NCBI GenBank assembly: GCA_963837775.1
Contig: CAWIOX010000013.1
Location: forward strand, 1-28,518
Origin: CAWIOX01 sp963837775
Lineage (GTDB): Bacteria; Pseudomonadota; Gammaproteobacteria; Burkholderiales; Burkholderiaceae_D
Reading direction: 5' to 3'
Length of the DNA: 28,518 nt
In this document: positions 6,217 to 13,685 of the stretch, in pieces
Layout: each line of letters starts with the position of its first letter
Numbering within the stretch: the first letter of the stretch is position 1
Made by a program: the position numbers and the translations under genes
The notes under the pieces: model-generated
The model's input: only the letters and a program-made list of their open reading frames with translations
Database searches by the model: none
What the model was told of the DNA's origin: nothing

Positions 6217-7215
6217 CTACTGCGCGTCGCCATTGCCGCACAGCGCCAGGTCCGCCCGCCCTCTTTCCCAGCACGGGCTGTTCGCATCCGGCGCCGGATG
6301 CGGAATGCCTTCGCTGTCGATGTGGGCGACGCGGGTGTCGAAGCGCTGTACGCCGTTGCGGTCCAGTTGCAGCCGCAGCACCCAGCCGATCGCCTGATTG
6401 GCGTTGTCGAGTTCTTGCATCACGAAATTGCCGACGCTGTAGACGATGGGCTTGCCCTTGTAGTGCTCGATGTCCTGGGTCACATGCGGATGGCCGCCGA
6501 TGACCGCATCGGCCCCGGCGTCGATCATCAGACGCGCCAGGCGGCGCTGGCGCGCACCGGCGATGGTTTCGTTTTCCCAGCCCCAGTGCATGACCGGAAT
6601 CACCAGGTCCGCATGGTGCACGCTGCGGGCGGCCCTGATGTCGCTGACCACCTGCTCATCCTCGCTCCACGCGACGCCGGGGGCGTTGTAATCGGCCTCG
6701 AAGCTGCGCGGCATGAATTCGTCATAGCCCAGCAGCGCAATCCGGATGCCTTTGCGCTCGACGATGAGCGGCGCGTGCGCTTCGCGCAGGTTGTGGCCGC
6801 CGCCGAATTTCAGGATGCCTTTCTGGTCGAGCAGGCCGAGCATCTCGGCAAATGCAGCGCGGCCGAAATCGCCCGAGTGGTTGTTGGCCAGCGATACCGC
6901 ATCGAAGTGGCGCTTGAGCACGTCCAGCGTGCGCGGGTGGGCGCGGAAGGTGAAATTCTTGTCGGCCGCATCGCCTGTGGTGGCGACCACGCATTCCAGG
7001 TTGCCGAGCCGGATGTCGGCCGCATCCAGTATGGCGGCGAACGGCCCGAACGGATCGCGGCCCTGCGCGATGGCCAGGCCGGGCTTGCCGTCGAGCACAA
7101 TGTCGCCGGCGAAGACCAGACTCACCGATGGCCCCGGTTCCGCGGCAGCTCCCAATGGCGCCAGGCCCAGACAGGCGGCGCCGAGCAGCAGGCGGCTGGC
7201 GAAATGCTTGATCAT
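6217..7215 (-). CDS. CapA-family (poly-gamma-glutamate synthesis-like) metallophosphoesterase
   Basis: Secreted protein of 332 aa in the PGA_cap/CapA family, whose fold is that of calcineurin-like phosphoesterases. A signal peptide is present (MIKHFASRLLLGAACLGLAP, cleavage near AAA-EP). Family motifs: FAGDIVL (Asp38), GNLECV (about 70-75), SLANNHSGDFG (about 108-117), VIPVMHWGWE, GGHPHVTQD and YSVGNFVM. These Asp/Asn/His residues are the expected metal ligands. There are no capB/capC/pgs genes nearby, so a role in poly-gamma-glutamate synthesis is not supported; many Gram-negative members have unknown substrates. The start overlaps the stop of the upstream gene (ATGA, 7212-7215), which implies translational coupling to the small secreted protein encoded there. 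Confidence 0.9.
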   Translation of the reverse strand: MIKHFASRLLLGAACLGLAPLGAAAEPGPSVSLVFAGDIVLDGKPGLAIAQGRDPFGPFAAILDAADIRLGNLECVVATTGDAADKNFTFRAHPRTLDVLKRHFDAVSLANNHSGDFGRAAFAEMLGLLDQKGILKFGGGHNLREAHAPLIVERKGIRIALLGYDEFMPRSFEADYNAPGVAWSEDEQVVSDIRAARSVHHADLVIPVMHWGWENETIAGARQRRLARLMIDAGADAVIGGHPHVTQDIEHYKGKPIVYSVGNFVMQELDNANQAIGWVLRLQLDRNGVQRFDTRVAHIDSEGIPHPAPDANSPCWERGRADLALCGNGDAQ

Positions 7216-7640
7216 GAGCGGACTCCTTGCAGCGTGCAGCTGTATTGCAGTTCACGCTCGACATCGGATGCATACAGATAATTGTGGCCGGTCAGCGCAT
7301 ACGGTGCGACGGTTTTCCTGAACGGCGGCAGGTATTTGGCCTGGTGGATCAGGATCGGCTGACGCCGGGCGTCGAGATAGGCATACAGATTGATGGCCTC
7401 GATCCGGCGCTCGCTGCCGAGCACGACCGCCTTGAAGCGGAAGCGCCCGCCGATCTCGACCGATGGCGCAGTGTAAGGATCGGTGCCGGGCGTCGCCTGC
7501 ACCAGATGAGTAGTGCCGGCGTAAGTGACGTCGCAACGCAGCAACGGCGCGGCGTGGGCGGCGCCGGCCAGCAGCAGCGCCGTCAATACTACTGCGCTGC
7601 GCGCCCCGATCCTGGCGCCCAACGGAAAACGGTGAATCAT
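7212..7640 (-). CDS. Secreted hypothetical protein, 142 aa
   Basis: Family not recognised. The start is ATG 7640 (MIHRFPLGARIGARSAVVLT), giving a good signal peptide with cleavage near AHA-APLL. The mature protein is about 110 aa with two cysteines (LLRCDVTYAG near its start and YSCTLQG at its end) that could form a disulphide. The middle is beta-rich by eye (FRFKAVVLGSERRIEAINLY). Its stop codon overlaps the start of the CapA-like gene by four bases, so the two are likely made together and may act together in the periplasm. It is 87 nt downstream of the BNR-repeat gene on the same strand. Confidence 0.8.
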   Translation of the reverse strand: MIHRFPLGARIGARSAVVLTALLLAGAAHAAPLLRCDVTYAGTTHLVQATPGTDPYTAPSVEIGGRFRFKAVVLGSERRIEAINLYAYLDARRQPILIHQAKYLPPFRKTVAPYALTGHNYLYASDVERELQYSCTLQGVRS

Positions 7641-7727
7641 AGTGTTCCTTCTGCGGAAAGTGTCCGGCATTTTACCGAATCGGCTCTGCCGTTTAAGCAG
7701 AAGCAACGGATCAGTACGGAATAAATC

Positions 7728-8828
7728 CTATGCGTCGCAAAACTGGACCGCATAGATCGGCGGCAGCGTGCTCGAAATGGTTTGCCAGGCATCGCCGCCA
7801 TTGTCGGACACCCATAGCCCGCCGGTGGTCGATCCCATCAGCAGCATCCGGCCATCGTCGGACACCGCCAGGCCGTGGCGGTAGATCAGGTCGTAACAGT
7901 GCTGCTGCGGCAGTCCGGCGCGCAATACTTCGAAGGATTTGCCGCCATCGCGGGTGCGCGTGACCGCCAGTGCGGCGTCGGCGGGAATCCGCTTCTGATC
8001 CGCCGCGGCCGGCACGAACCAGGCAGTATCGGGATCCTGCGGATGGACTGCCACCGCAAAGCCGAAGTCCGATACGTGCTGGTTCGGCGCTGCGATCTGC
8101 TGCCAGAGCCGGCCGCCATCGCTTGAGCGCCAGATGCCGCTATGGTGCTGGCACCAGTACACTTCCGGCGCCGCGCCGCACTGGACGATCCGGTGCGGGT
8201 CTTGCACATCCTGATCTTCGGCGCGTTCCGGCGGCATGTAGCCGGCGCGCATGCCGGCCGCGCTGAGCGACCAGCTGAGACCGCCGTCGCGGGTGATCCA
8301 CGCGCCGCCGCAGGAGATCCCGAGCAGCAGATGGCGGCTGTCGGTCGGATCGACGCAGATCGAATGGATGCCCGGCGTATCGTAGCCGCCGCCGAGCCAT
8401 GCGCGGCGCTCGGGCGCATCCCACAGCGAGCGCACCAGTTCCCACGAATCGCCGCGGTCGCGTGAACGGAACAAGCCGCCCGGCAGGGTGCCGGCCCACA
8501 GCAGGCCGGGCTCATCGCTGCCGCCGGCGGCCAGCGACCAGATCAGCGTCAGTTTCCATGCCACGTCATCCTTGCTGTCGGCGGGCTGCGGCGGATAGGC
8601 CGGCACTGCAATTTCGCTCCAGGCTGCGCTGCCCGGATCGCGCCGGTGCAGCTTGACGCCGAAATGGCCGAGATTGAGCGCCGCGTACAGCGTGCCGTCG
8701 CGCCGGTCGGACAGCATCATCGTGACCGGATCGCCGAGAAAATGGCTGCCATCGATGGCCCAGCCGCCGTCGGTGCGCACCAGTTCGAACAAGCCCTTGC
8801 GGGTGGCAATCAGTGCATGCTGGCTCAT
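7728..8828 (-). CDS. BNR/sialidase-like beta-propeller protein, cytoplasmic
   Basis: The protein is 366 aa with no signal peptide. At least five Asp-box/BNR turns (S/T-x-D-x-G-x-x-W) are visible: SRDRGDSWE, TRDGGLSWS, SSDGGRLWQ, TRDGGKSFE and SDNGGDAWQ, spread from about residue 130 to the end and indicating a beta-propeller. It begins MSQHALIATRKGLFEL. Sialidase catalytic residues (Arg triad, FRIP motif) are not seen, so I would not call it a sialidase. The start is ATG 8828 with AGGAGG six bases upstream; that AGGAGG lies inside the last codons of the MoaD-like gene, whose stop is two bases before this start. The pair is therefore tightly coupled. The function is unknown; scaffold or enzyme are both open. 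Confidence 0.88.
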   Translation of the reverse strand: MSQHALIATRKGLFELVRTDGGWAIDGSHFLGDPVTMMLSDRRDGTLYAALNLGHFGVKLHRRDPGSAAWSEIAVPAYPPQPADSKDDVAWKLTLIWSLAAGGSDEPGLLWAGTLPGGLFRSRDRGDSWELVRSLWDAPERRAWLGGGYDTPGIHSICVDPTDSRHLLLGISCGGAWITRDGGLSWSLSAAGMRAGYMPPERAEDQDVQDPHRIVQCGAAPEVYWCQHHSGIWRSSDGGRLWQQIAAPNQHVSDFGFAVAVHPQDPDTAWFVPAAADQKRIPADAALAVTRTRDGGKSFEVLRAGLPQQHCYDLIYRHGLAVSDDGRMLLMGSTTGGLWVSDNGGDAWQTISSTLPPIYAVQFCDA

Positions 8829-8830
8829 GT

Positions 8831-9100
8831 TCAACCTCCTGTCAGTGCCTGCAGTACGTGGATGCTGCTGTCGGCGGCCAAGGCGTCGTTCAGGCCGATG
8901 CGGTCAGTCACCCGCTGGCCGTCGATGAAGATCGCGACGTGCGGCCGCAGATGGCCTTGCTCATCGAGTATGTAGCCGCGCAGTCGCGGATTGATCTTGA
9001 ATGCGGCGTCGAGTGCGGCGCGCAGCGTGGCGGCCGCGGTGTCGATTTCCGGCACCTCGGTGAAACGTCGCAGTTGCTGGGTAAATACGAGCTTGGCCAT
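8831..9100 (-). CDS. MoaD/ThiS-like ubiquitin-fold protein ending in Gly-Gly
   Basis: An 89-aa beta-grasp protein (MAKLVFTQQLRRFTEVPEID at the start; RPHVAIFIDGQRVTD and DSSIHVLQALTGG at the end). The C-terminal Gly-Gly is the signature of sulfur carriers (MoaD, ThiS) and of ubiquitin-like modifiers activated by E1-type enzymes. No MoaE, MoeB, ThiG or ThiF gene is in the window, so this is probably not the molybdopterin or thiamine carrier itself. It is followed after 2 nt by the BNR-propeller gene, suggesting that the propeller is a partner, user or target. The ribosome binding site is weak (CGGA 5 nt before ATG 9100). Confidence 0.87.
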   Translation of the reverse strand: MAKLVFTQQLRRFTEVPEIDTAAATLRAALDAAFKINPRLRGYILDEQGHLRPHVAIFIDGQRVTDRIGLNDALAADSSIHVLQALTGG

Positions 9101-9163
9101 GATCCGGAATAGACCTGAAACATACGCACACTCTCCTGCAGTGTAGTGATTGCGCAGGAATTT

Positions 9164-9529
9164 TCAAAAGCGATATTCGCCAATGACATGCTTGCTGAAG
9201 TTGTGCTTGCTGCCGCCGGGCAATATGTCGGCCAGTTTTCTGGGGTTGGCGGCCGAGATGAACGCATCGGCGACCTGATCCTTGCAGCGGAACTTCATTG
9301 CCGGACTGAGGATCTCGCTGGCCTTGATTTTCAGATGGCGAAACAGCTTGGCCTTCTCGCTGCAGAGCAGGATATGGATTTCCTGCCTGAATTGCGACAG
9401 CGGGATGTTGAGCCACCAGCCCTCATCGCCTGCGTAAGGCACCACACTGGCCCAGTGCGTGTTGCGCTCGTTGAGAACATTGCTCCCAAGTGCGGCATTG
9501 ACCCGCTTGATGGCTTCATTTTTGGTCAT
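9164..9529 (-). CDS. Hypothetical protein, 121 aa
   Basis: Family not recognised. The start is ATG 9529 (MTKNEAIKRVNAALGSNVLN) with AAGAGA a few bases upstream; a longer reading to 9604 has no ribosome binding site. Soluble, with WASVVPYAGDEGWWLNIPLS in the middle, then EIHILLCSEKAKLFRHLKI, and a basic end KHNFSKHVIGEYRF. It has no signal peptide or membrane segment. It lies 63 nt upstream of the MoaD-like gene on the same strand and may head that transcript. Composite element copy C (9597-9666) begins 68 nt before its start codon, so it may be controlled by whatever acts there. Confidence 0.75.
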   Translation of the reverse strand: MTKNEAIKRVNAALGSNVLNERNTHWASVVPYAGDEGWWLNIPLSQFRQEIHILLCSEKAKLFRHLKIKASEILSPAMKFRCKDQVADAFISAANPRKLADILPGGSKHNFSKHVIGEYRF

Positions 9530-9596
9530 ATTTTCTCTTGATGATTGGGTAAAAGCAGTCGCAGGGCATGCCGGAACACGGATTTCCCCCTCCAGC

Positions 9597-9666
9597 ATAC
9601 TCACCCATGTATATTTTTAAAGCCAATGAAATTGTGCGGCAGACTAGGTATTTTCCTACATACCCC
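9597..9666 (+). repeat. Composite intergenic element, copy C
   Basis: Dyad ATAC-TCACCCAT-GTAT at 9597-9612, GCG beginning 24 nt after it (9636-9638), and ACATACCCC with its CAT ending 49 nt after (9661). It lies between rraA (upstream) and the 121-aa gene, both on the minus strand, so its orientation relative to the genes is as in copies A and B. The flanking sequence is not homologous to A or B, so conservation here is confined to the element. Confidence 0.55.
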
Positions 9667-9694
9667 ACAATAATTGCGTTTTACTCAACCGCTA

Positions 9695-10189
9695 TCAGAG
9701 CAGTTTCTCGGTCGCCACCAGCACCCCATCTTCGTCCGCATAAATCCAGTCACCCGGATTGACCGCGACACCGGCGATCATCACGCGCAGATTCACGTCG
9801 CCGACACCCTTCCTGATGCTCTTTTGCGGATGCGTGGCCAGCGCCCGCACGCCGATGGCGCAAGCGTTGATCTCTGCCGAATCGCGGATGCAGCCATAGA
9901 CAACGATGCCGGCCCAGCCGTTTTTCACCCCCAGCACCCCGAGGTTGCCGCCGACCAGCGCGCAGCGCAGGCTGCCGCCGCCGTCGATCACCAGTACCTG
10001 ATCATTGCCCGGCTGCTCCAGTGCGGCGCGCACCAGCGCGTTGTCCTCAAACACTTTCAAGGTATAAGCGGGGCCGGAAAAGCGCAGGTTCTGGCCAAAG
10101 GACTTGAACACCGGCGGCAATACCGTCAGTGCGCCGCTCGCCAGTCGGTCTTCATGTGCATCGCAAATGTCGCAGGTGGCAAAAGTCAT
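9695..10189 (-). CDS. rraA: RraA-like protein (regulator of RNase E activity / HMG aldolase family)
   Basis: The protein is 164 aa, matching the RraA family size of about 160. It starts MTFATCDICDAHEDRL and contains LVIDGGGSLRCALVGGNLG, followed by GIVVYGCIRDSAEI and GVRALATHPQKS. The GGNLG and GCIRD stretches are the conserved anion- and metal-binding parts of this fold. E. coli RraA inhibits RNase E; close relatives act as HMG/CHA aldolases, and the sequence alone does not separate the two reliably. The closeness to RraA (DIYADEDG near the end, no extension) favours the regulator name. The gene is separated from the MFS gene upstream by a strong terminator. Confidence 0.87.
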   Translation of the reverse strand: MTFATCDICDAHEDRLASGALTVLPPVFKSFGQNLRFSGPAYTLKVFEDNALVRAALEQPGNDQVLVIDGGGSLRCALVGGNLGVLGVKNGWAGIVVYGCIRDSAEINACAIGVRALATHPQKSIRKGVGDVNLRVMIAGVAVNPGDWIYADEDGVLVATEKLL

Positions 10190-10253
10190 TCAATTCTCCG
10201 GCAGGTTTATAAAATGCATCGTTGCAGCGATTGTAAGCGGCGCACGCTGAATG

Positions 10254-10289
10254 AAAAAGGGGCATCGGTAGTTGCCGATGCCCCTTTTT
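10254..10289 (-). terminator. Intrinsic terminator after the MFS gene
   Basis: Ten-bp GC-rich stem GGGGCATCGG / CCGATGCCCC (10259-10268 with 10275-10284), loop TAGTTG, flanked by AAAAA and TTTTT. Because of the flanking A and T runs it can work in both directions; it sits 15 nt after the MFS stop codon (minus strand). Confidence 0.92.
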
Positions 10290-10304
10290 CCGTTGAAGTG
10301 TTCG

Positions 10305-11537
10305 CTAAGCAGCTTGCGCGCTCGCAGCCCGCTTGCTGGTATCGCTGCCGACGCTGACAGCGGTGACGATCGCCAGCATCTGAAACACGCCGATACAGAT
10401 GAACACCCACGCCGGATGGCTGGCATCCATCAAGGCGCCAAACAGCAAGGGCGCGATTGCGACGCCGGCATCCAGCCCGGAATACACGACGCCATAGACG
10501 CGCCCGGTCGCATTCTTCGGCGCTGCCGCACGAATCAGCAAATCGCGCGATGGCCCGGCAATGCCTGCGCCCAGGCCAACCGCCGCCATCAACACCAAAG
10601 CCCCCCATGCCGGCACCCAGCCGGTGGCAATCACCAAGGCCATCGCACCGGATGCCGTAAACGCCAATGCAATGGTGCGGTCATGCTGCGTCGTTTTGGC
10701 CGCCAGAAACCCGCCCCACAGCATGCCGGCCGCCGAAGCCAGCATATACGCAGTGAAAGCCGTGGTTGCCAGCGGCAAAGACATGTCATACAGCGCGCGC
10801 AGGCTGGAAGATGAAAAACTCTGAATCCCGCCCAGCGCCAACGCCGTGATCAAAAAGAAGCCGAAACACAGCCAGACCGAAGGCAGGCGCATGAAATCCA
10901 GCAAAGCGCCCTGTTGCGCATCGGCATGATGCGTCGATCCCGCTGAAATGACCGGCGTGGCCAGCACCGCACGGTAGATCCACAGCAAGGCCAGCACCGC
11001 AAAGGCGACAAACGATGCGAAGAACAATGCCATGCGCCAGCCTGCCAGGCCGGCAATCGTGGTCATGAAGACCGGCGCGGCGGCCCAGCCGAGATTGCCG
11101 GAAATGCCATGCACCGAAAAAGCATGGCCCAGACGGGCAGGCGACACCCGCTTGTTGAGCAGGGTGAAGTCGGACGGATGAAACACGCAATTACCGAGAC
11201 CCGCCAGCATCGACCCCGCCAGCAGCATCGGATAATTCGGCGCCAGCGACATCGCCAGCGCGGCGACGCCCAGACAGCCAAGACCGCCGAACAGCACGGT
11301 GCGGGCGCCAACCTTGTCCACCACAAAGCCCGCCAGCGCCTGGCCGATGCCGGAAACGATGAAAAACACCGTCATCAGAAAACCCAGTTCCGCATAGGAC
11401 AGATCAAACGCCACTTTCAGCCATGGAAACAGCGACGCCAGCAACAACTGGGAAAAATGCGACACCCCATGCGCGGTAGCGACCAGACCGATCACCTGGG
11501 CATCCTGGCGCAGTGGATTGCTTGACAAGGTACTCAT
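10305..11537 (-). CDS. MFS transporter
   Basis: Inner-membrane secondary transporter of 410 aa with about 12 hydrophobic helices. It contains GQALAGFVVDKVGARTVLFG, the loop 2-3 signature of the major facilitator family, and GLGNCVFHPSDFTLL, reminiscent of the fosmidomycin-resistance (Fsr) branch (FHP motif). The substrate is not readable from sequence. The start is ATG 11537 with an AGAGAG ribosome binding site. It diverges from an AraC-family regulator across 99 nt, the usual layout of a transporter and its own regulator. It ends in a strong terminator. Confidence 0.92.
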   Translation of the reverse strand: MSTLSSNPLRQDAQVIGLVATAHGVSHFSQLLLASLFPWLKVAFDLSYAELGFLMTVFFIVSGIGQALAGFVVDKVGARTVLFGGLGCLGVAALAMSLAPNYPMLLAGSMLAGLGNCVFHPSDFTLLNKRVSPARLGHAFSVHGISGNLGWAAAPVFMTTIAGLAGWRMALFFASFVAFAVLALLWIYRAVLATPVISAGSTHHADAQQGALLDFMRLPSVWLCFGFFLITALALGGIQSFSSSSLRALYDMSLPLATTAFTAYMLASAAGMLWGGFLAAKTTQHDRTIALAFTASGAMALVIATGWVPAWGALVLMAAVGLGAGIAGPSRDLLIRAAAPKNATGRVYGVVYSGLDAGVAIAPLLFGALMDASHPAWVFICIGVFQMLAIVTAVSVGSDTSKRAASAQAA

Positions 11538-11579
11538 GGCACTCTCTTTGCTAATTTGATGAATGATGACATCAGTGTA

Positions 11580-11600
11580 AGCAGAAATGTGGCGTCTGCT
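11580..11600. promoter_or_regulatory. Candidate operator between MFS and AraC genes
   Basis: Inverted repeat AGCAGA-N9-TCTGCT, six-base arms with 9 nt between, in the middle of the 99-nt divergent region. A second palindrome, TGATG-A-CATCA (11564-11574), lies beside it toward the MFS gene. Either could be bound by the AraC-type regulator; no experimental support. Confidence 0.35.
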
Positions 11601-11636
11601 TTAAGATAGAAAGACATAATTTATCGATATACTGCC

Positions 11637-12428
11637 ATGCCATTACAACCACTCACTCATACCCGCCCGGCACAGCCGGCAATGGCGCCGACGCCGCAGC
11701 GCCCGGTCAGGCTGATCGCCCGCGATCTGGCCGCATCGGAACTGCTGGCCGCCCATAGCCATGCTTGGGGCCAGGTCACTTATGCGCTGGAAGGCGTGGT
11801 GCGGGTCACGGTCGGCAACAGCAGCTGGATTGTGCCGCCGTTGCGGGCGATCTGGATTCCGCCGCAGGCGCTGCATGAAGTCGCGACGCTGGAAAAAGCC
11901 CGCCTGCGTGCGCTGTATGTGCATGCCGATGCGGCACCGTTCCAGCGTCCGGAGTGCGAGGTACTGGCGGTGTCGCCGTTATTGCGCGAGTTGATCGTTG
12001 CGCTGTCGCAAATCGATGAGGATGCGCCGCGCGAAGCGTTGTTGGCAGGATTGCTGCTGGATGAGTTGTCGCGCTCAACCACGCGCCCGATCCGCGTCGC
12101 GCTGCCCAGCGACAAGCGATTGAAAACCCTGTGCGACACGCTGATCGCCGACCCGGCCTCGACGCTGACGCTACATGACTGGTCGCTGCGCGTCGGCGCG
12201 TCCGAGCGCACGCTGGCGCGCCTGTTCGAACAGGATCTGGGGCTGACGTTCGGCCAATGGCGGCAGCAGGTCAGGCTGGCGCATGCAGCGCCGCTGATCG
12301 CGCGCGGATTGCCCTTGTCGCAGGTGGCGGCCGAACTCGGCTATGCCAGCCAGTCGGCATTTTCCGCGATGTTCAAGAAGACCTTCGGGCAGTCGCCTTC
12401 GGCATTTTTTGCGCAAAGAACAGACTAA
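11637..12428 (+). CDS. AraC-family transcriptional regulator with N-terminal cupin
   Basis: The protein is 263 aa. The N-terminal cupin sensor contains AAHSHAWGQVTYALEGVVRV and IWIPPQALHEV. The C-terminal double helix-turn-helix spans about residues 165-260: LHDWSLRVGASERTLARLFE, then LPLSQVAAELGYASQSAFSA and FKKTFGQSPSAFF. It probably controls the divergent MFS gene in response to a small molecule bound by the cupin. The ATG at 11637 has no good ribosome binding site and stands only 3 nt after TATACT, so a leaderless transcript or the later ATG at 11682 are alternatives. It converges with hemW with only 3 nt between stop codons, leaving no room for a separate terminator. Confidence 0.92.
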   Translation: MPLQPLTHTRPAQPAMAPTPQRPVRLIARDLAASELLAAHSHAWGQVTYALEGVVRVTVGNSSWIVPPLRAIWIPPQALHEVATLEKARLRALYVHADAAPFQRPECEVLAVSPLLRELIVALSQIDEDAPREALLAGLLLDELSRSTTRPIRVALPSDKRLKTLCDTLIADPASTLTLHDWSLRVGASERTLARLFEQDLGLTFGQWRQQVRLAHAAPLIARGLPLSQVAAELGYASQSAFSAMFKKTFGQSPSAFFAQRTD

Positions 12429-12431
12429 GGC

Positions 12432-13685
12432 CTAATCCGTCAGAAACAACTGTTGCAGATCATTCAAAAAGCGCTGCCCCAGCTCGGTCGGCCGGATGAT
12501 TTGATGGTCGCGATACAGCAGGCCCTTGGCCTCCGCCTGCGCCAGCGGCTTTTCAATCGCATTCATCGCCAGTCCGGTGCGTTCGGCAAACAGGTTGGCT
12601 GAAAAACCGTTGTGCAGGCGCAGCGTATTGAGCATGAATTCAAAGCCCAGGTCAGCGCGGCCGACCTCAAACTCTTCCTCGATCTGGCTACCCATGCGGA
12701 TATGCTCAAGATAGGCTTTCGGCTGCTTGTGCCGGACCTGGCGCACGATCCGGTGCGGGAACGACAGCTTGGAATGGGCACCGGCGCCGATGCCGAGATA
12801 ATCGCCGAACTCCCAGTAATTCAGGTTGTGCCGCGCCTGCCGCTTCGGCTGCGCATAGGCCGACACTTCATATTGCGCATAACCGGCGGCTTTGGTCATA
12901 TCCTGGATCAGGTCCTGCATTTCGGCGCTGGCATCGTCATCCGGCACGACCGGCGGATATTTGGCGAAAAAGGTATTCGGCTCCAGCGTCAGGTGGTACA
13001 GCGACAGGTGCGGCGGCGCATAAGCGATGGCGGTCGCGATGTCCTGCCGCGCCTCGTCCAGGGTTTGCGACGGCAGCGCGTACATCAGGTCGAGATTGAA
13101 ATTGTCGAAATTGGCATGTGCGATATCGACTGCCCGCCGCGCCTCGTCGCCATCGTGGATCCGCCCCAGCGCCTGCAGATGGCGCTGATTGAAACTCTGG
13201 ATCCCGATCGACAAACGGTTGACCCCGCTGGCACGGTAGGAACGAAACTTCTCTGTCTCGAAGGTGCCCGGATTGGCTTCCATCGTGATTTCCACCGCGC
13301 CATCGAGCGGCAACAGCGTACGCACATCCGACAGCAGGCGATCCAGTCCGGCCGCAGACATCAGGCTGGGCGTGCCGCCGCCGATGAAAATCGTGTAAAT
13401 CTTGCGCCCCCAGATCAGCGGCAGAGCGCTTTCCAGGTCGGCACGCAAGGCGTCAAGGTATTCCGCCTCAGGAAAACCGCCGCCCTTCGCCTCATGCGAA
13501 TTGAAGTCGCAATACGGACATTTCTTCACGCACCAGGGAAAGTGGATATACAAGGACAAAGGCGGCAATGCGGTCAGATGCAGCGCACCCGGCTTGAGAA
13601 AAGCGTTGGCAGCCTGACTCGCAGCCGGCAGCTTGTCGGCGGGTTTGACGTTTGCAATCGGCTTAATCGGGATAATTGGGATCAT
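12432..13685 (-). CDS. hemW: HemW, radical SAM heme chaperone (formerly coproporphyrinogen III oxidase-like)
   Basis: Cytoplasmic radical SAM protein of 417 aa. The 4Fe-4S/SAM cysteines are WCVKKCPYCDF (Cys52, Cys56, Cys59), followed by FIGGGTPSLMSAAGLDRLL and EANPGTFE. The heme-binding signature HNLNYW of HemW is present (ARHNLNYWEFGDYLG), which argues for heme insertion into respiratory proteins rather than true HemN oxidase activity. There is an unusual N-terminal extension of about 40 residues, rich in Pro, Lys and Ala, before LPPLSLYIHFPW. No internal ATG is available there, but a later non-ATG start cannot be excluded. The start overlaps the rdgB stop (ATGA), so the two are translationally coupled. 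Confidence 0.94.
   Translation of the reverse strand: MIPIIPIKPIANVKPADKLPAASQAANAFLKPGALHLTALPPLSLYIHFPWCVKKCPYCDFNSHEAKGGGFPEAEYLDALRADLESALPLIWGRKIYTIFIGGGTPSLMSAAGLDRLLSDVRTLLPLDGAVEITMEANPGTFETEKFRSYRASGVNRLSIGIQSFNQRHLQALGRIHDGDEARRAVDIAHANFDNFNLDLMYALPSQTLDEARQDIATAIAYAPPHLSLYHLTLEPNTFFAKYPPVVPDDDASAEMQDLIQDMTKAAGYAQYEVSAYAQPKRQARHNLNYWEFGDYLGIGAGAHSKLSFPHRIVRQVRHKQPKAYLEHIRMGSQIEEEFEVGRADLGFEFMLNTLRLHNGFSANLFAERTGLAMNAIEKPLAQAEAKGLLYRDHQIIRPTELGQRFLNDLQQLFLTD

Noticed and set aside
6298..7281. Long plus-strand open frame opposite the CapA-like gene
   Set aside because: Antisense shadow; the minus-strand gene has clear motifs and coupling.
7728..8828. Calling the BNR gene a secreted sialidase
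   Set aside because: No signal peptide, no FRIP motif and no arginine triad seen; only Asp-box repeats support the fold.
11625..11645. ATACTGCCATG at the AraC gene start resembling the element's dyad
   Set aside because: One base is missing in the core, there is no GTAT arm and no downstream boxes; it overlaps coding sequence.
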